This document shows, piece by piece, positions 29,560 through 38,774 of a stretch of DNA of 64,000 nucleotides. A program made the position numbers and the translations under genes. How positions within the stretch are numbered: the first letter of the stretch is position 1; the number at the start of each line of letters is the position of its first letter. Source of the stretch: Pollutimonas bauzanensis (GTDB taxonomy: Bacteria > Pseudomonadota > Gammaproteobacteria > Burkholderiales > Burkholderiaceae_B); contig NZ_FQXE01000001.1 of assembly GCF_900129885.1 (NCBI RefSeq), forward strand, positions 489,086 through 553,085, read 5' to 3'. The notes under the pieces are model-generated. The model worked only from the letters and a program-made list of their open reading frames with translations. It was not told the DNA's origin and did no database searches.

Positions 29560-30918
29560 CTATGCGTACGCGCCCAGCTTGCAGCCCAGGACACCCAAAG
29601 CCGGTACGACATCGGCGCCATTGATCACTTCGACGATATCGAACAGGTCTTCCTTGCTTTTCATATCGGCCGGTTTCTTGCCGCGCACGATGGGGAAGTT
29701 GATGATGCCCTGGTGGTCTTCCCCGCGGAAGTAGACCTCGCCGACGGGGCCCTGGCGCTTCTCGCCCTTTTCGTAGGCCTTGATCACGTCGGGCGGATAG
29801 AAGCTGCCCGCGCGCTCGCAGGCGTCGGCCCACAATGCCGTCTGCAAATAGGCGATGTAGGCGGAATCATGGGGCTTGCCGCCGAACTTCTTCTCGAAGG
29901 CCTCGACAAAATCCTTGGCGATCGGGTATTTGTCCTGCAGCGTCCACCAGAAGCCGGTCGCGCCGTACACGCCCTGCATGATTTCCGGCCCGACCTCCTC
30001 GCCCAGGAAGGGCGCCATGTAAGGCACGACCAGCGACATCTTGTCGAGGATGCCGAACTGCTTGGCCTGCTTGATCGAGTTGGCGGCGTCGGCGCCGTAG
30101 GCCACGACGACCAGGGTGTCGGCATCGCTGTTGGCGATATTGATCAGGTATGAGCTGTAATCCTTGGCGCCCAGGGGGTGCACCTGTTCGCCGACCGTCT
30201 TCCAGCCCTGCTTCTCCGTGAACTCGACCATCGAGTCGTAGGTGGTGTGGCCATAGGTGTAGTCGGGAACCAGGTAGATGGCCTTGCGGTCCTTGCCCAG
30301 GTTCTTGGCCAGCACCGGCGCGATCGCCTTGGAAGCCGAATAGGCGAAATGGCACAGGCGGAACCCGTAGCGCTGGCAATCGACGCCGGTGGTTTCATTG
30401 GAGCCGCTGATGGCCGAGAGGTAGATCGTCTTTTCGCGGTCGCAGACTTTCTGCAGCGCAATCGCCACAGCGCTGCTGACGCTGCCGGAGATCATCATGG
30501 CCTTGTTGTCGTGGATGAAGCGGCTGGCGGCCTGGACCGCGGTGTTGGGCTTGGTTTCGGCGTCCGCCACACCGGACTTGACCGTCTTGCCCAGAATGCC
30601 TTTCTTGGTCAGCGGCGAAATTTTCCTGATCTGCTCGGCCCCGGCGTTCAGTTGCTCGATAGCCAGTTCATAGCCCTTGCGCTCGTCGGCGCCCTCGGCC
30701 GAATAGGGTCCGGTCAGATCGAGCGTCAGTCCTACGAACACCGAATCGCCCGCCACGCCCGCCGGATAGTTGCCCACCGGCTTCTTTTCATCCGCTGCCA
30801 GGGCGACGCCCGGCAGCCCGGGCACCAGCGCGGCGGCCGCCGTGCCCGCGCCCATCTTCAACATGGAGCGGCGGCCTACGCCCGCCCTCGCGCTATTGCT
30901 TGATTTTCTGTCGTCCAT
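29560..30918 (-). CDS. ABC transporter substrate-binding protein with a twin-arginine-like signal
   Basis: 452 residues starting at MDDRKSSNSARAG (ATG 30916-30918), with AGGAG upstream. The signal contains GRRSMLKMG, close to the Tat consensus RRxFLK, before a hydrophobic stretch ending GVALAADE. The mature part is a type I periplasmic binding protein of the LivK/amide-binding group (VGLTLDLTGPYSAEGADERKG). It is longer than LivK (~370) and resembles the amide/urea-binding branch, so the ligand may not be a branched-chain amino acid. It is the first gene of the operon. Confidence 0.88.
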   Translation of the reverse strand: MDDRKSSNSARAGVGRRSMLKMGAGTAAAALVPGLPGVALAADEKKPVGNYPAGVAGDSVFVGLTLDLTGPYSAEGADERKGYELAIEQLNAGAEQIRKISPLTKKGILGKTVKSGVADAETKPNTAVQAASRFIHDNKAMMISGSVSSAVAIALQKVCDREKTIYLSAISGSNETTGVDCQRYGFRLCHFAYSASKAIAPVLAKNLGKDRKAIYLVPDYTYGHTTYDSMVEFTEKQGWKTVGEQVHPLGAKDYSSYLINIANSDADTLVVVAYGADAANSIKQAKQFGILDKMSLVVPYMAPFLGEEVGPEIMQGVYGATGFWWTLQDKYPIAKDFVEAFEKKFGGKPHDSAYIAYLQTALWADACERAGSFYPPDVIKAYEKGEKRQGPVGEVYFRGEDHQGIINFPIVRGKKPADMKSKEDLFDIVEVINGADVVPALGVLGCKLGAYA

Positions 30919-31029
30919 CCTGTTTCTCCTTTGTGATGTGCCAAAAATGGTGCTTGTGCCGCCGCCGGTCTGTTTGCCGGCTTGAAGACTACCGGGCAAT
31001 GCCTCGCCCGCCCGCTTTTCCCCGTATTT

Positions 31030-31059
31030 ATATCGTTCTACGATATCGTAAAGCGATAT
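31030..31059. promoter_or_regulatory. 30-bp imperfect palindrome upstream of the ABC operon
   Basis: Thirteen of 15 pairs match around a centre at 31044/31045. The core TACGATATCGTA is perfect, and the outer arms are ATATCG and CGATAT. It lies 112 bases before the binding-protein ATG, inside the 486-base gene-free region 30919-31404. A second small perfect palindrome, GCGCAATTGCGC, is at 31192-31203. The rest of the region is comparatively AT-rich with no other clear signal. Confidence 0.5.
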
Positions 31060-31404
31060 GATTAACCGCAGACTTCCGGCATAAAATGCCGGAATGGTCG
31101 GTCTAGGGAAACTTTGCTACAAAATGCTTGTCTCGTATTTATTGCCGTCTTGCATACGCGGATGCGGCGGCGTTAATTATTCAGCCCGGCTGCGCAATTG
31201 CGCGCATGCCATCAAGCCAGTATTAGAAATACAATTTGAAACTTACGCAGAACTTACATAACAAACACCGTCGCGCCGTCCCGGGATGCATACGCCTATG
31301 CGGGCGCAAACCGCAACATGCAAAACGCGGATAAAATCAAGGCTCGCGCCGCGGCGGCGCCGCAACACGGCGGGTGTCGCGGCTTAACCTGAAAGATACG
31401 AAAT

Positions 31405-31770
31405 TTGAATACCACACCAAACGAATCCTGGGGATTCCTGCATCCCGAATGCCACGGCCAGAAGGCCTTGATGTTTTTCAGCTGGGATCTGGCCAAAACC
31501 ATAGAGCAGCAGTTCACCCTGCATGCGCAGTCCCCGCTGTCCGTACAATTGTTCGAAGCGCAAAAGGCCGTTGACCGCCTGCTGAACCAATACGTGCAGA
31601 TCCAGGCCAATCCCGGCGCCTTCGAAGGCCAGACCATCCTGCTGCAGCTGGAGCGCGACGATTCCGACCCGGAAACGGCGCCCGTCCTGGCTCTGCAGAC
31701 CTCGCCCCATCTTGAACAACTGATCATCGAAATGCAGGCTCAGCAGCACGCGTCGCGCAGCATCAACTAA
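31405..31770 (+). CDS. Small protein of unknown function, paralogue of the next gene
   Basis: 121 residues from a TTG start at 31405; no ATG fits, because the conserved SWGF segment lies upstream of the first internal Met. It is soluble, acidic and mostly helical, with no signal peptide. Over ~100 residues it aligns with the next gene: WG-x4-5-C-x-G-x2-AL-x2-F near the N-terminus, then LF-x-AQ-x-A and LL-x2-Y, with AF-x2 further on. No named domain was recognised. It is 46 bases from its paralogue and probably cotranscribed. Confidence 0.6.
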   Translation: MNTTPNESWGFLHPECHGQKALMFFSWDLAKTIEQQFTLHAQSPLSVQLFEAQKAVDRLLNQYVQIQANPGAFEGQTILLQLERDDSDPETAPVLALQTSPHLEQLIIEMQAQQHASRSIN

Positions 31771-31816
31771 GCCTTGCCCCTTATCATCCGCCTACGCCTT
31801 CAACCAGGGAGTCAAC

Positions 31817-32158
31817 ATGACTACAAAGCAATGGGGCTATGAACGCGCCGACTGTCGCGGCAGCTACGCGCTAAGCCTGTTCCTGGACGACATGGATGTG
31901 CTGATCACCCACTACGCCAGCCAGACGCCCGAGCAGCCCGAGACCGTGCTTTTCCAGGCCCAAGCCGCCGCCAACAAACTGCTCCAGGCCTACGAAAAAA
32001 ACGCCCGCAACACCTCCGCCTTCGTCAATCAGTTCATCGAGATCAAATCGACCGTGGACGCCGAAGGCAAGCTGCTGCTCGTGCCCATCTTTTCGTCCGG
32101 CCTGAAACAGAAGCTGATAGCACTGCTCAAGCGCAGCAATGAAACCAGCATGCATTGA
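31817..32158 (+). CDS. Small protein of unknown function, paralogue of the previous gene
   Basis: 113 residues, ATG start with CAGGGAG upstream. It shares the WGYERADCRGSYAL pattern and the LFQAQAAANKLLQAY helix with its upstream neighbour, which indicates an old tandem duplication. It is soluble with no signal peptide. It ends immediately before the cytochrome b561 reading frame. The function is not recognised. Confidence 0.75.
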   Translation: MTTKQWGYERADCRGSYALSLFLDDMDVLITHYASQTPEQPETVLFQAQAAANKLLQAYEKNARNTSAFVNQFIEIKSTVDAEGKLLLVPIFSSGLKQKLIALLKRSNETSMH

Positions 32159-32197
32159 ATGGGCGCTCCGCGCCGCGAACCCATAGCCGCCGCAGCC

Positions 32198-32890
32198 ATG
32201 GCCACGAATACCGTCCGCATCCGCGTCTGGGATCTTCCCACCCGCCTGTTCCACTGGGTGCTGGTGTGCTGCGTCATCGGCTCGTACATTACCGTCAAGC
32301 TTGGCGGCTTGTGGATGGACTGGCACGTCTGGCTGGGGCTGGTCACCCTGGGGTTGATGGCCTTTCGCCTGGTATGGGGCCTGGTAGGCCCGCGCTATGC
32401 CCGCTTCAGCCAGTTCCTGCGCGGCCCCGCGGCCGCCTGGCGCTATCTGCGCGGGCAATCGGCCCATCTCGCGGGCCACAATCCACTGGGCGCCTATTCG
32501 GTCATGGCGCTTTTGCTGTCCATAGGCTTCCAGGCGGTCAGCGGGCTGTTCGCCAACGACGACGTCCTGACCTCCGGGCCGCTGGCCTATTTGAGCGACG
32601 AATGGTCCTCCACCCTGACCGGGCTGCACAAGCTCAACGAGTGGGTCATGATCGCCCTGATCGCCCTGCATGTCGCGGCCATCCTGTGGTATCGCCTGAA
32701 ACGCCATCAGGATCTGCTCGGCCCCATGATCCATGGGGATGCCGAGGTCGCCGCTGAGCCGGGCGCGCCTGTTCAAGGCGCGCAGGACACCTGGCTGGTG
32801 CGCCTGGGAGCGGCGGCCCTGGCCGCGGCGATCGCGGCCGGCGTCTGGTGGCTGACCACCCTCGCGCCGGCGGGCGGGGCTTTCTACTAG
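32198..32890 (+). CDS. Cytochrome b561-type di-haem membrane protein
   Basis: 230 residues, four transmembrane helices, of the prokaryotic b561 / Ni-Fe-hydrogenase-type cytochrome b family. The start MATNTVRIRVWDLPTRLFHWVL is typical, with the haem histidine in FHW. Further likely haem ligands are in DWHVWLGL, GLHKLNEWV and ALHVAAILW. A fifth hydrophobic segment lies near the C-terminus. It probably passes electrons between the quinone pool and an unknown periplasmic partner; no hydrogenase or cytochrome c gene is adjacent. An in-frame ATG at 32159 would add 13 residues. Confidence 0.88.
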   Translation: MATNTVRIRVWDLPTRLFHWVLVCCVIGSYITVKLGGLWMDWHVWLGLVTLGLMAFRLVWGLVGPRYARFSQFLRGPAAAWRYLRGQSAHLAGHNPLGAYSVMALLLSIGFQAVSGLFANDDVLTSGPLAYLSDEWSSTLTGLHKLNEWVMIALIALHVAAILWYRLKRHQDLLGPMIHGDAEVAAEPGAPVQGAQDTWLVRLGAAALAAAIAAGVWWLTTLAPAGGAFY

Positions 32891-32932
32891 CGCCTGAAAC
32901 CGTTCCCGGCCTTCCCTGGCTAAAATGAGCGC

Positions 32933-33133
32933 ATGAAAATCGCAATTATCCTGCTCAGCATGCTCGCGGCGGCCGGCACATGGTGGTGGAACGTGCAGCG
33001 CCTGCGCCGCTCCCTTACACCCACCTTTTCCGAAAAATTCAAGAATGTGCTGAAAAGCCTGGTGGCCGGGGTGATAGTCTACTTTTCTCTCATGACCGTG
33101 GCGCTCTTATACCTAATGATTACTACGACTTAG
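32933..33133 (+). CDS. Small membrane protein of unknown function
   Basis: 66 residues with two hydrophobic helices (about 3-17 and 43-62) joined by a basic loop. It starts 42 bases after the cytochrome gene on the same strand. No family was recognised. The composition and position make a real gene likely. Confidence 0.55.
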   Translation: MKIAIILLSMLAAAGTWWWNVQRLRRSLTPTFSEKFKNVLKSLVAGVIVYFSLMTVALLYLMITTT

Positions 33134-33255
33134 AGCCCATGGTTAATTCTTTTTCGAAGTCGGCCGAAAGCCACTTGCAAGTCCACGCAAAATGAAATGT
33201 AATAGGCTTTACAAAGCGTGGTATTCACGCGCAACATCGTAACAATCGGCCTGAT

Positions 33256-33762
33256 ATGAGTCCCGCCATACCCGCTCCAGTTCCACGGCTCCTGGCCAGC
33301 ATACTGCTGCTGCTTGGCAGCCAGGCCCTCGCGGCCGCACCCCCCACCTGGCCGGTAAGCCCGTCGCGCCTGCAGTTATCCACGCCCTATGGGGACCTGC
33401 ATGTCGCCAGCAGCGAATACGTATACGAGTCCCGCCTGCAGGTCGACAACACCGACGTCGATCCGCAAGTCCGCGGCATTCTCAATATCACCTACGCCTT
33501 CAACATGCCCGCGGCGCAGGCGGCGCTGGTTTCCATCAATAGCGGCAATAATGGCTGCCCCATCTCCTACCGCTGGATAGTGCTCGATAAATCCGGCTAT
33601 ACCTTGTCGCCCGAATTCGGCTCCTGCAACGACCAGATCAAGGTCAGCGCCAAAGGGCGCCAGCTTACCCTGCAGACCCCCAGCCCGCATACGCCCGATG
33701 CGGTCGACGTCTATGTCTACGACGGGAAAACCGTCAAGCACCGCACGGCGCGCCGGCCTTGA
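33256..33762 (+). CDS. Secreted protein of unknown function
   Basis: 168 residues with a Sec signal peptide (1-27, ending ALAAAP). The mature part is rich in beta-prone stretches (YVYESRLQVDNTDVDPQVRG). It has two cysteines (in NNGCPISYRW and FGSCNDQIKV) that could form one disulphide in the periplasm. No domain was recognised. The stop overlaps the next start (TTGA), so it is translationally coupled to the esterase-like gene. Confidence 0.7.
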   Translation: MSPAIPAPVPRLLASILLLLGSQALAAAPPTWPVSPSRLQLSTPYGDLHVASSEYVYESRLQVDNTDVDPQVRGILNITYAFNMPAAQAALVSINSGNNGCPISYRWIVLDKSGYTLSPEFGSCNDQIKVSAKGRQLTLQTPSPHTPDAVDVYVYDGKTVKHRTARRP

Positions 33763-34610
33763 AGCAAGACGCCGACATCGAAGCGCAATACAACGCGCTG
33801 GCGGGCCGCCCCGACTATGGCCTGGCCGTCCTGCCCGACTGGACGCGGCGCAGCGCCGCCTACCGGGCGGCGGCGCCGTGCAGCCTGGATGTCGTCTATG
33901 GCCCGGGTCCGCGCGAGCGCCTGGACGTCTTTCCCGCCGCCGACGCCAGCCGCCGCCCGACCCTGGTTTATTTCCATGGCGGTTATTGGCAGCGCGGGGA
34001 CAAATCCCTATACAGCTTCATTGCCGAGCCTTTCGTCAAGAACGGCGTCTCCGTCGTCATCGTCAATTACGACCTGTGCCCCGCCGTCTCGCTGTCCCAC
34101 ATCACCGCCAGGGCGCGCGGCGCCCTGGCATGGATCTGGCGCCACGCCGGCAGGCTGGGCCTGTCGGCCGGGCAGCTGTTCGTGATGGGGCACTCGGCGG
34201 GCGGCCATCTCGCCGCCATGATCATGGCCGCCGACTGGCCGGCGATAGGCTCCGGCCTGCCGCAAGACCTGGTCAAAGGGGGGATTCCGATCTCCGGCGT
34301 GTACGAACTGGCGCCGCTGCGCCGCACGTCCATCAACGATGCGCTGCAAATGGACGGCACCGAAGCGCGCGAGTTAAGCCCGGTCAACCATCCCCCGCAC
34401 CCGCTTGCGCCGCAGCTAGTGGTCTGCGGGGGCGCCGAATCCGCGGAATTCCATCGCCAGGCCGACCTTTACTCCCGCCGCTACGCCACGTCCGAAAGAC
34501 CTATCGAGCGCCACACCGTTCCCGGCTGCGATCACTTCGACATCCTCAATGAACTCGCCCGGGAAAGCAGCGCCTTCTTCGGCAAGGCGCTGCGCCTGGC
34601 CGGCGCCTGA
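33759..34610 (+). CDS. Alpha/beta hydrolase, kynurenine-formamidase-like
   Basis: 283 residues from a TTG start that overlaps the previous stop. It has the HGGYW oxyanion-hole motif (YFHGGYWQRGD) and the nucleophile elbow GHSAGGHL. The probable acid/histidine pair is toward the C-terminus (PGCDHFDI). HGGYW together with GHSAGG is typical of arylformamidase/KFase-like esterases, but no other kynurenine genes are nearby, so the substrate is open. It is cytoplasmic, with no signal peptide. Confidence 0.82.
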   Translation: MKQDADIEAQYNALAGRPDYGLAVLPDWTRRSAAYRAAAPCSLDVVYGPGPRERLDVFPAADASRRPTLVYFHGGYWQRGDKSLYSFIAEPFVKNGVSVVIVNYDLCPAVSLSHITARARGALAWIWRHAGRLGLSAGQLFVMGHSAGGHLAAMIMAADWPAIGSGLPQDLVKGGIPISGVYELAPLRRTSINDALQMDGTEARELSPVNHPPHPLAPQLVVCGGAESAEFHRQADLYSRRYATSERPIERHTVPGCDHFDILNELARESSAFFGKALRLAGA

Positions 34611-34650
34611 CCTTGCGAAGATGCTGGCCTCCGGCCGGCCCTGAACAACC

Positions 34651-37494
34651 TTATCCGCAACTGCCTATCGCGCCGCAGGCCGTGCAGAAATCGCAGCCGT
34701 CTTTCTTGATGACCGTGTGATTGCCGCATTCGTTGCAAGGCTTGCCCACCATGGCCGTGTTGCCGGAAGAGCCTTGCGCGGGCTCGTCGGCCACGACGCC
34801 CATGGCGTTGATGGGCATGCCCTCTTCGGTCAGGATGCCCAGCATGGCGTAGCGGTGTATCACCAATTGCGCCACATACGCCACCGTGGAAGGATAATTG
34901 GCCTGCCTTTCGCTGCCGGGCACGCGCGCCAGGAAATCGCCGCGCGGTTCGGCGTAGTTGAGCAGCTTGCGCAGCTTCATGCCTATCCAGGCCGGATCGA
35001 CCACCCGCATGTCCAGGCTAAGCAGCTTGCACAGGCCATCGAGGGCGCGCGGGTGCGCGCCGGTCAGCCACATGCTGTAAGGGCGGCGGCTGCCGTCGGG
35101 CATTTGCAATTCCTTGAGCATCAGCACGAAGTCGTCCTGAGTGGAAGGGTTGCGCACGTCGGCGACCCAGGCCAGGGTGCCGTCGGTGCCCGTCTTGGGC
35201 TCGTGCGGGGCGAAGAGCGCATTGAGCACCGGCGTCGGATCGTCGTCCTGGGCTTCGAGCGCGCCGAGGTCGTTGTAGCGCCACTCCACCAGCCGGGCCA
35301 GGGCCGCCGTGGCGCTGGGAACCTGCACCAGCTCGCCCCTGGGCGGCATGGGCATCTGGAAGCCGTCGCCATAGGCGCTGGAAAGCACCGAAAGCTTCTT
35401 GCGCAGCCAGCCGCGATCATTGGCGCGCATATCGGTCGACAGGGTCTTGGCGATGGCGTCCAGCCCCCGCGGCGGCTGGCCGCCCAGCACCCACACCTCG
35501 AACGGCACGCTGGCCTGGTCGGCCACCACCACCGCGAATTCGCCCTGGGGCGTATGTATGGTCTCGCTGACCCAGCCGGAAGCGCCCGCGGGCAGGCCGG
35601 GACGGGACGGCCAGCGCAGGGATGCCAGCGGCGGCGACATGGCGACTTCGGTCAGCACCAGGCGCTTGTCCTGCTCCGACAAGGTGATGGGCTGCGGCGT
35701 GCTGGCTTCGGCGGGAACCGACAATACCGCGCCCAGGATATTGTTGGGCCGGTAAGTGGTGATGCCTTTGAGTCCGCGATGCCACGCCTGCATGTAGAGG
35801 TCCTTGAACTCGTCGTAAGGATAATCGGCCGGCACGTTGACCGTTTTCGAGATCGCGGCGTCGACATAAGGCGCCACGGCGGCCACCATCAGCATGTGAT
35901 CGATCGCGGAGATTTCCAGCGCCGATACGAAAGCGGCAGGCAGGTCGTTCACGTCGCCGCCCAGGGCGCGATAGACCCGATAGGCATGGTCCTCCACCGT
36001 ATAGTCTTTTTTGCTGCCATCGGCCATGCGCTTCATGCGGTTGTAAAACCACGAAAACGCGGGCTCTATGCCATTGGAGGCATTATCGGCGAAAGCCAGG
36101 GAAATCGTGCCTGTGGGGGCAATGGACGTAAGGTGGGAATTGCGTATGCCGTGCTTGCGTATGGCTTCCTGGATGCCCTCGGGCAGGCGCGACGCAAAGC
36201 CGCCCTGCAGGTATTTTTCGGCATCCAGCAAAGGAAAGGCGCCGCGCTCCCCGGCCAGTTCGACCGAGGACTCGTAGGCGGCGTCGCGCATCTCGCGCGC
36301 CATATCGGCGGCGAGTTCGCGCCCCTGCTCGGAATCGTAGCGTACCCCGAGCATGATCAGGGTGTCGCCCAGCCCGGTGAACCCCAGGCCCAGCCGGCGC
36401 TTGGCGTCCGCTTCGCGCTTCTGTTCGTCCAGAGGCCATTTGGTGGCCATCAGCACGTTGTCCAGCATGCGCACCGCGAGCCGGGTGGCCTTGCGCAATT
36501 GCTTGAAGTCGAAAGAGGCGTTGGCCGTGAAGGGCGCAGCGACGTAGGCGGTCAGGTTCAGGCTGCCCAGGCAGCAGCAGCCATAATCGGGCAGCGGCTG
36601 TTCGCCGCAAGGATTGGTGGCTTCTATGGTTTCGCAATAGGCCAGGTTGTTTTCGGCGTTGATGCGGTCCAGGTACAGCACGCCGGGCTCGGCCGCGGCA
36701 TAGGTGCTTTGCATGATCAGGTCCCATATCTCGCGGGCCTGTACCCTGCGATAGACCCACTGGCCGTCGTCGCGCCGGTAAGCTCCCTTGCCTTTCAAGT
36801 CGCCATTGGGCTCGGTCGCATGGGTGAGCTCGAACCAGTCATCGGCTTCGACGGCCCGCATGAATTCGTCCGTGACGCCGACGGAAACATTGAAATTATT
36901 CAATTGGCCGCGCTCTTGCTTGGCGGTGATGAATTCCATGACGTCGGGATGGGTGACGTTGATGACGGCCATTTGCGCGCCCCGGCGGGCGCCGGCGGAT
37001 TCGACCGTTTCGCATGAACGGTCGAAAACCCGCATGTACGAGATCGGGCCCGAAGCGCTGCTGCCGGTGCCTTTGACCATGGCGCCGCGCGGCCGGATGG
37101 CGGAAAAATTGTAGCCCACGCCGCCGCCGCGCCGCATGGTTTCCGCGGCCTGGGCCAGCGCGGTGTATATGCCCGGCTTGCCATCGACGCGCTCGGTGAT
37201 CGAGTCGCCCACCGGCTGCACAAAGCAATTGATCAGCGTGCTTTGCAGATCGGTGCCCGCGGCGCTGTTGACGCGGCCGGCGGGAATGAAGCCATGCTGC
37301 ATCGCCCAGAGGAATTCCCCGGCGTATTTCTTGCGCTGCCTGGGGTCCTCCACCTGCGCCAGCGCGTCGGCCACCCGCGCGCGCACTTCGGTAATGCTGG
37401 TTTCGCCGCCCTTGGCGTATTTCTCGATGAGCACTTCCGTGGAGATGTCCTGCGGCTGCGCCAGCGCTATCGCTGTGTTTTCCATTTGTTGCAT
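34651..37494 (-). CDS. nrdJ: Adenosylcobalamin-dependent class II ribonucleotide reductase
   Basis: Makes deoxyribonucleotides with a B12 radical, independent of oxygen. 947 residues started at ATG 37492-37494, which has AAGGA upstream; an in-frame start at 37563 would add 23 unlikely residues. Active-site landmarks are [16 protein letters not shown] and the [14 protein letters not shown] loop. The C-terminal end holds a cysteine cluster ([22 protein letters not shown]) of the kind that reduces the active site. No cobalamin riboswitch was seen in the 113-base leader. It suits growth that moves between oxic and denitrifying conditions. Confidence 0.96.
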   Translation of the reverse strand: MQQMENTAIALAQPQDISTEVLIEKYAKGGETSITEVRARVADALAQVEDPRQRKKYAGEFLWAMQHGFIPAGRVNSAAGTDLQSTLINCFVQPVGDSITERVDGKPGIYTALAQAAETMRRGGGVGYNFSAIRPRGAMVKGTGSSASGPISYMRVFDRSCETVESAGARRGAQMAVINVTHPDVMEFITAKQERGQLNNFNVSVGVTDEFMRAVEADDWFELTHATEPNGDLKGKGAYRRDDGQWVYRRVQAREIWDLIMQSTYAAAEPGVLYLDRINAENNLAYCETIEATNPCGEQPLPDYGCCCLGSLNLTAYVAAPFTANASFDFKQLRKATRLAVRMLDNVLMATKWPLDEQKREADAKRRLGLGFTGLGDTLIMLGVRYDSEQGRELAADMAREMRDAAYESSVELAGERGAFPLLDAEKYLQGGFASRLPEGIQEAIRKHGIRNSHLTSIAPTGTISLAFADNASNGIEPAFSWFYNRMKRMADGSKKDYTVEDHAYRVYRALGGDVNDLPAAFVSALEISAIDHMLMVAAVAPYVDAAISKTVNVPADYPYDEFKDLYMQAWHRGLKGITTYRPNNILGAVLSVPAEASTPQPITLSEQDKRLVLTEVAMSPPLASLRWPSRPGLPAGASGWVSETIHTPQGEFAVVVADQASVPFEVWVLGGQPPRGLDAIAKTLSTDMRANDRGWLRKKLSVLSSAYGDGFQMPMPPRGELVQVPSATAALARLVEWRYNDLGALEAQDDDPTPVLNALFAPHEPKTGTDGTLAWVADVRNPSTQDDFVLMLKELQMPDGSRRPYSMWLTGAHPRALDGLCKLLSLDMRVVDPAWIGMKLRKLLNYAEPRGDFLARVPGSERQANYPSTVAYVAQLVIHRYAMLGILTEEGMPINAMGVVADEPAQGSSGNTAMVGKPCNECGNHTVIKKDGCDFCTACGAIGSCG

Positions 37495-37607
37495 GTCTTG
37501 ATCCTTGGTGCCCGCGCCGAGGCCTGTAGGAAGCAGGGCCGGCGGCGGAAATAAAATGCGCAATCGACGACGGTATCACACGCGGGCAAGGCTACCCATG
37601 ATCCAAA

Positions 37608-37763
37608 TCAAGAGTGCCCGGCCGTCATTCCCGCCCAATTCATCAGCAGCCGCAGCAGATAGGCCGCGATGGCCAGCACGCCTATGCTGGCCGCCCAGAT
37701 GCCTATGAGCCAGGCCACGCGACTGCCCCAGGAGGGCCGGTCTTTCTTGGGCGGCTGCGGCAT
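37608..37763 (-). CDS. Small bd-oxidase-associated membrane protein (DUF2474-like)
   Basis: 51 residues with a charged N-terminus (MPQPPKKDRPSWGSRVAW) and one transmembrane helix (about 18-40). The start overlaps the cydB stop by one base (TGATG). Size, sequence style and position match the short third subunit often encoded after cioAB/cydAB. It is translationally coupled to the permease-like subunit. Confidence 0.85.
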   Translation of the reverse strand: MPQPPKKDRPSWGSRVAWLIGIWAASIGVLAIAAYLLRLLMNWAGMTAGHS

Positions 37764-38770
37764 CAGTGGTAACCATCGCCCGCTTTGACCTTGCCGCGGA
37801 ATACATAGTACGACCAGGCCGTGTACATAAGGATGAGGGGCACGATCAGCAAGGCGCCGACCAGGGTGAAGCCCTGGCTTTGCGCCGGCCCGGAAGCGTC
37901 CCAGATGCTGATGTCGGGCGGGATGATATTGGGCCACACGCTGATGCCCAGCCCGCTATACCCCAGGAAGATCAGCGCCAGCGTCAGCAGGAAGGGCCCG
38001 CCGTGGGGATCGTTGTTCAAGGAGCGCAGCAGGTAATAGGCCGCCAGCAATACGAGTATAGGCACGGGAGCGAACCAGAACAAGTTGGGCAGGCTGAACC
38101 AGCGCCGGGCGATGTCGCTATGGGCCATGGGCGTCCATATGCTGAGCACGACTATCACCGCCAGCAGGATCAGCGTCAGCGGGCGCGCGAGCTGCCGCAT
38201 GCGGTCCTGCAAAGGCCCCTCGGTCTTGAGGATGAGCCAGGTGCACCCCAGCAAGGCATAAGCCGCCACCAGCCCCAGGCCGGTAAAGATCGCGAAGGGC
38301 TGCAGCCAGTCCAGCGGGCCTCCCGCGTAGGCACGGTTGACGACGTTGATGCCCTGGATGTAGGCGCCCAGCGTCACCCCCTGGAAGAAGGTGGCCGTTA
38401 TCGACCCGCCGATGAATGCCTTGTCCCACAGATGGCGGCGGTTCTCGTGCGCCTTGAAACGGAACTCGAAGGCCACGCCCCGGAAAATCAGGCCCAGCAG
38501 CATGAAGATGAGCGGCAGCATGAATGCGCTGAGTATCACCGAATAGGCCAGGGGAAAGGCGGCCAGCAAACCGGCGCCGCCCAGCACGAGCCAGGTTTCG
38601 TTGCCGTCCCAGACGGGGGCCACGGTATTCATCATGACATCGCGGTCGTCCTTGCCCTTGATGAAGGGATAGAGTATCCCTATGCCGAGGTCGAAGCCGT
38701 CCATCACGACGTACATGAGGATGCCGAACAGAATGATAATCGCCCATAGCAGGGCCAGATCGATACCCAT
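37763..38770 (-). CDS. cydB: Cytochrome bd / cyanide-insensitive oxidase subunit II
   Basis: 335 residues, about eight helices. The N-terminus MGIDLALLWAIIILFGILMYVVMDGFDLG is the CydB/CioB signature, followed by WDGNETWLVLGGAG. It forms the quinol oxidase dimer with the upstream subunit I gene, 4 bases away. No proton pumping is expected from this family. It is used at low oxygen or under NO and cyanide stress. Confidence 0.95.
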   Translation of the reverse strand: MGIDLALLWAIIILFGILMYVVMDGFDLGIGILYPFIKGKDDRDVMMNTVAPVWDGNETWLVLGGAGLLAAFPLAYSVILSAFMLPLIFMLLGLIFRGVAFEFRFKAHENRRHLWDKAFIGGSITATFFQGVTLGAYIQGINVVNRAYAGGPLDWLQPFAIFTGLGLVAAYALLGCTWLILKTEGPLQDRMRQLARPLTLILLAVIVVLSIWTPMAHSDIARRWFSLPNLFWFAPVPILVLLAAYYLLRSLNNDPHGGPFLLTLALIFLGYSGLGISVWPNIIPPDISIWDASGPAQSQGFTLVGALLIVPLILMYTAWSYYVFRGKVKAGDGYH

Positions 38771-38774
38771 AGCC

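Noticed and set aside
37495-37607. Cobalamin riboswitch for nrdJ
   Set aside because: The 113-base leader is too short and no B12-box-like sequence was seen.
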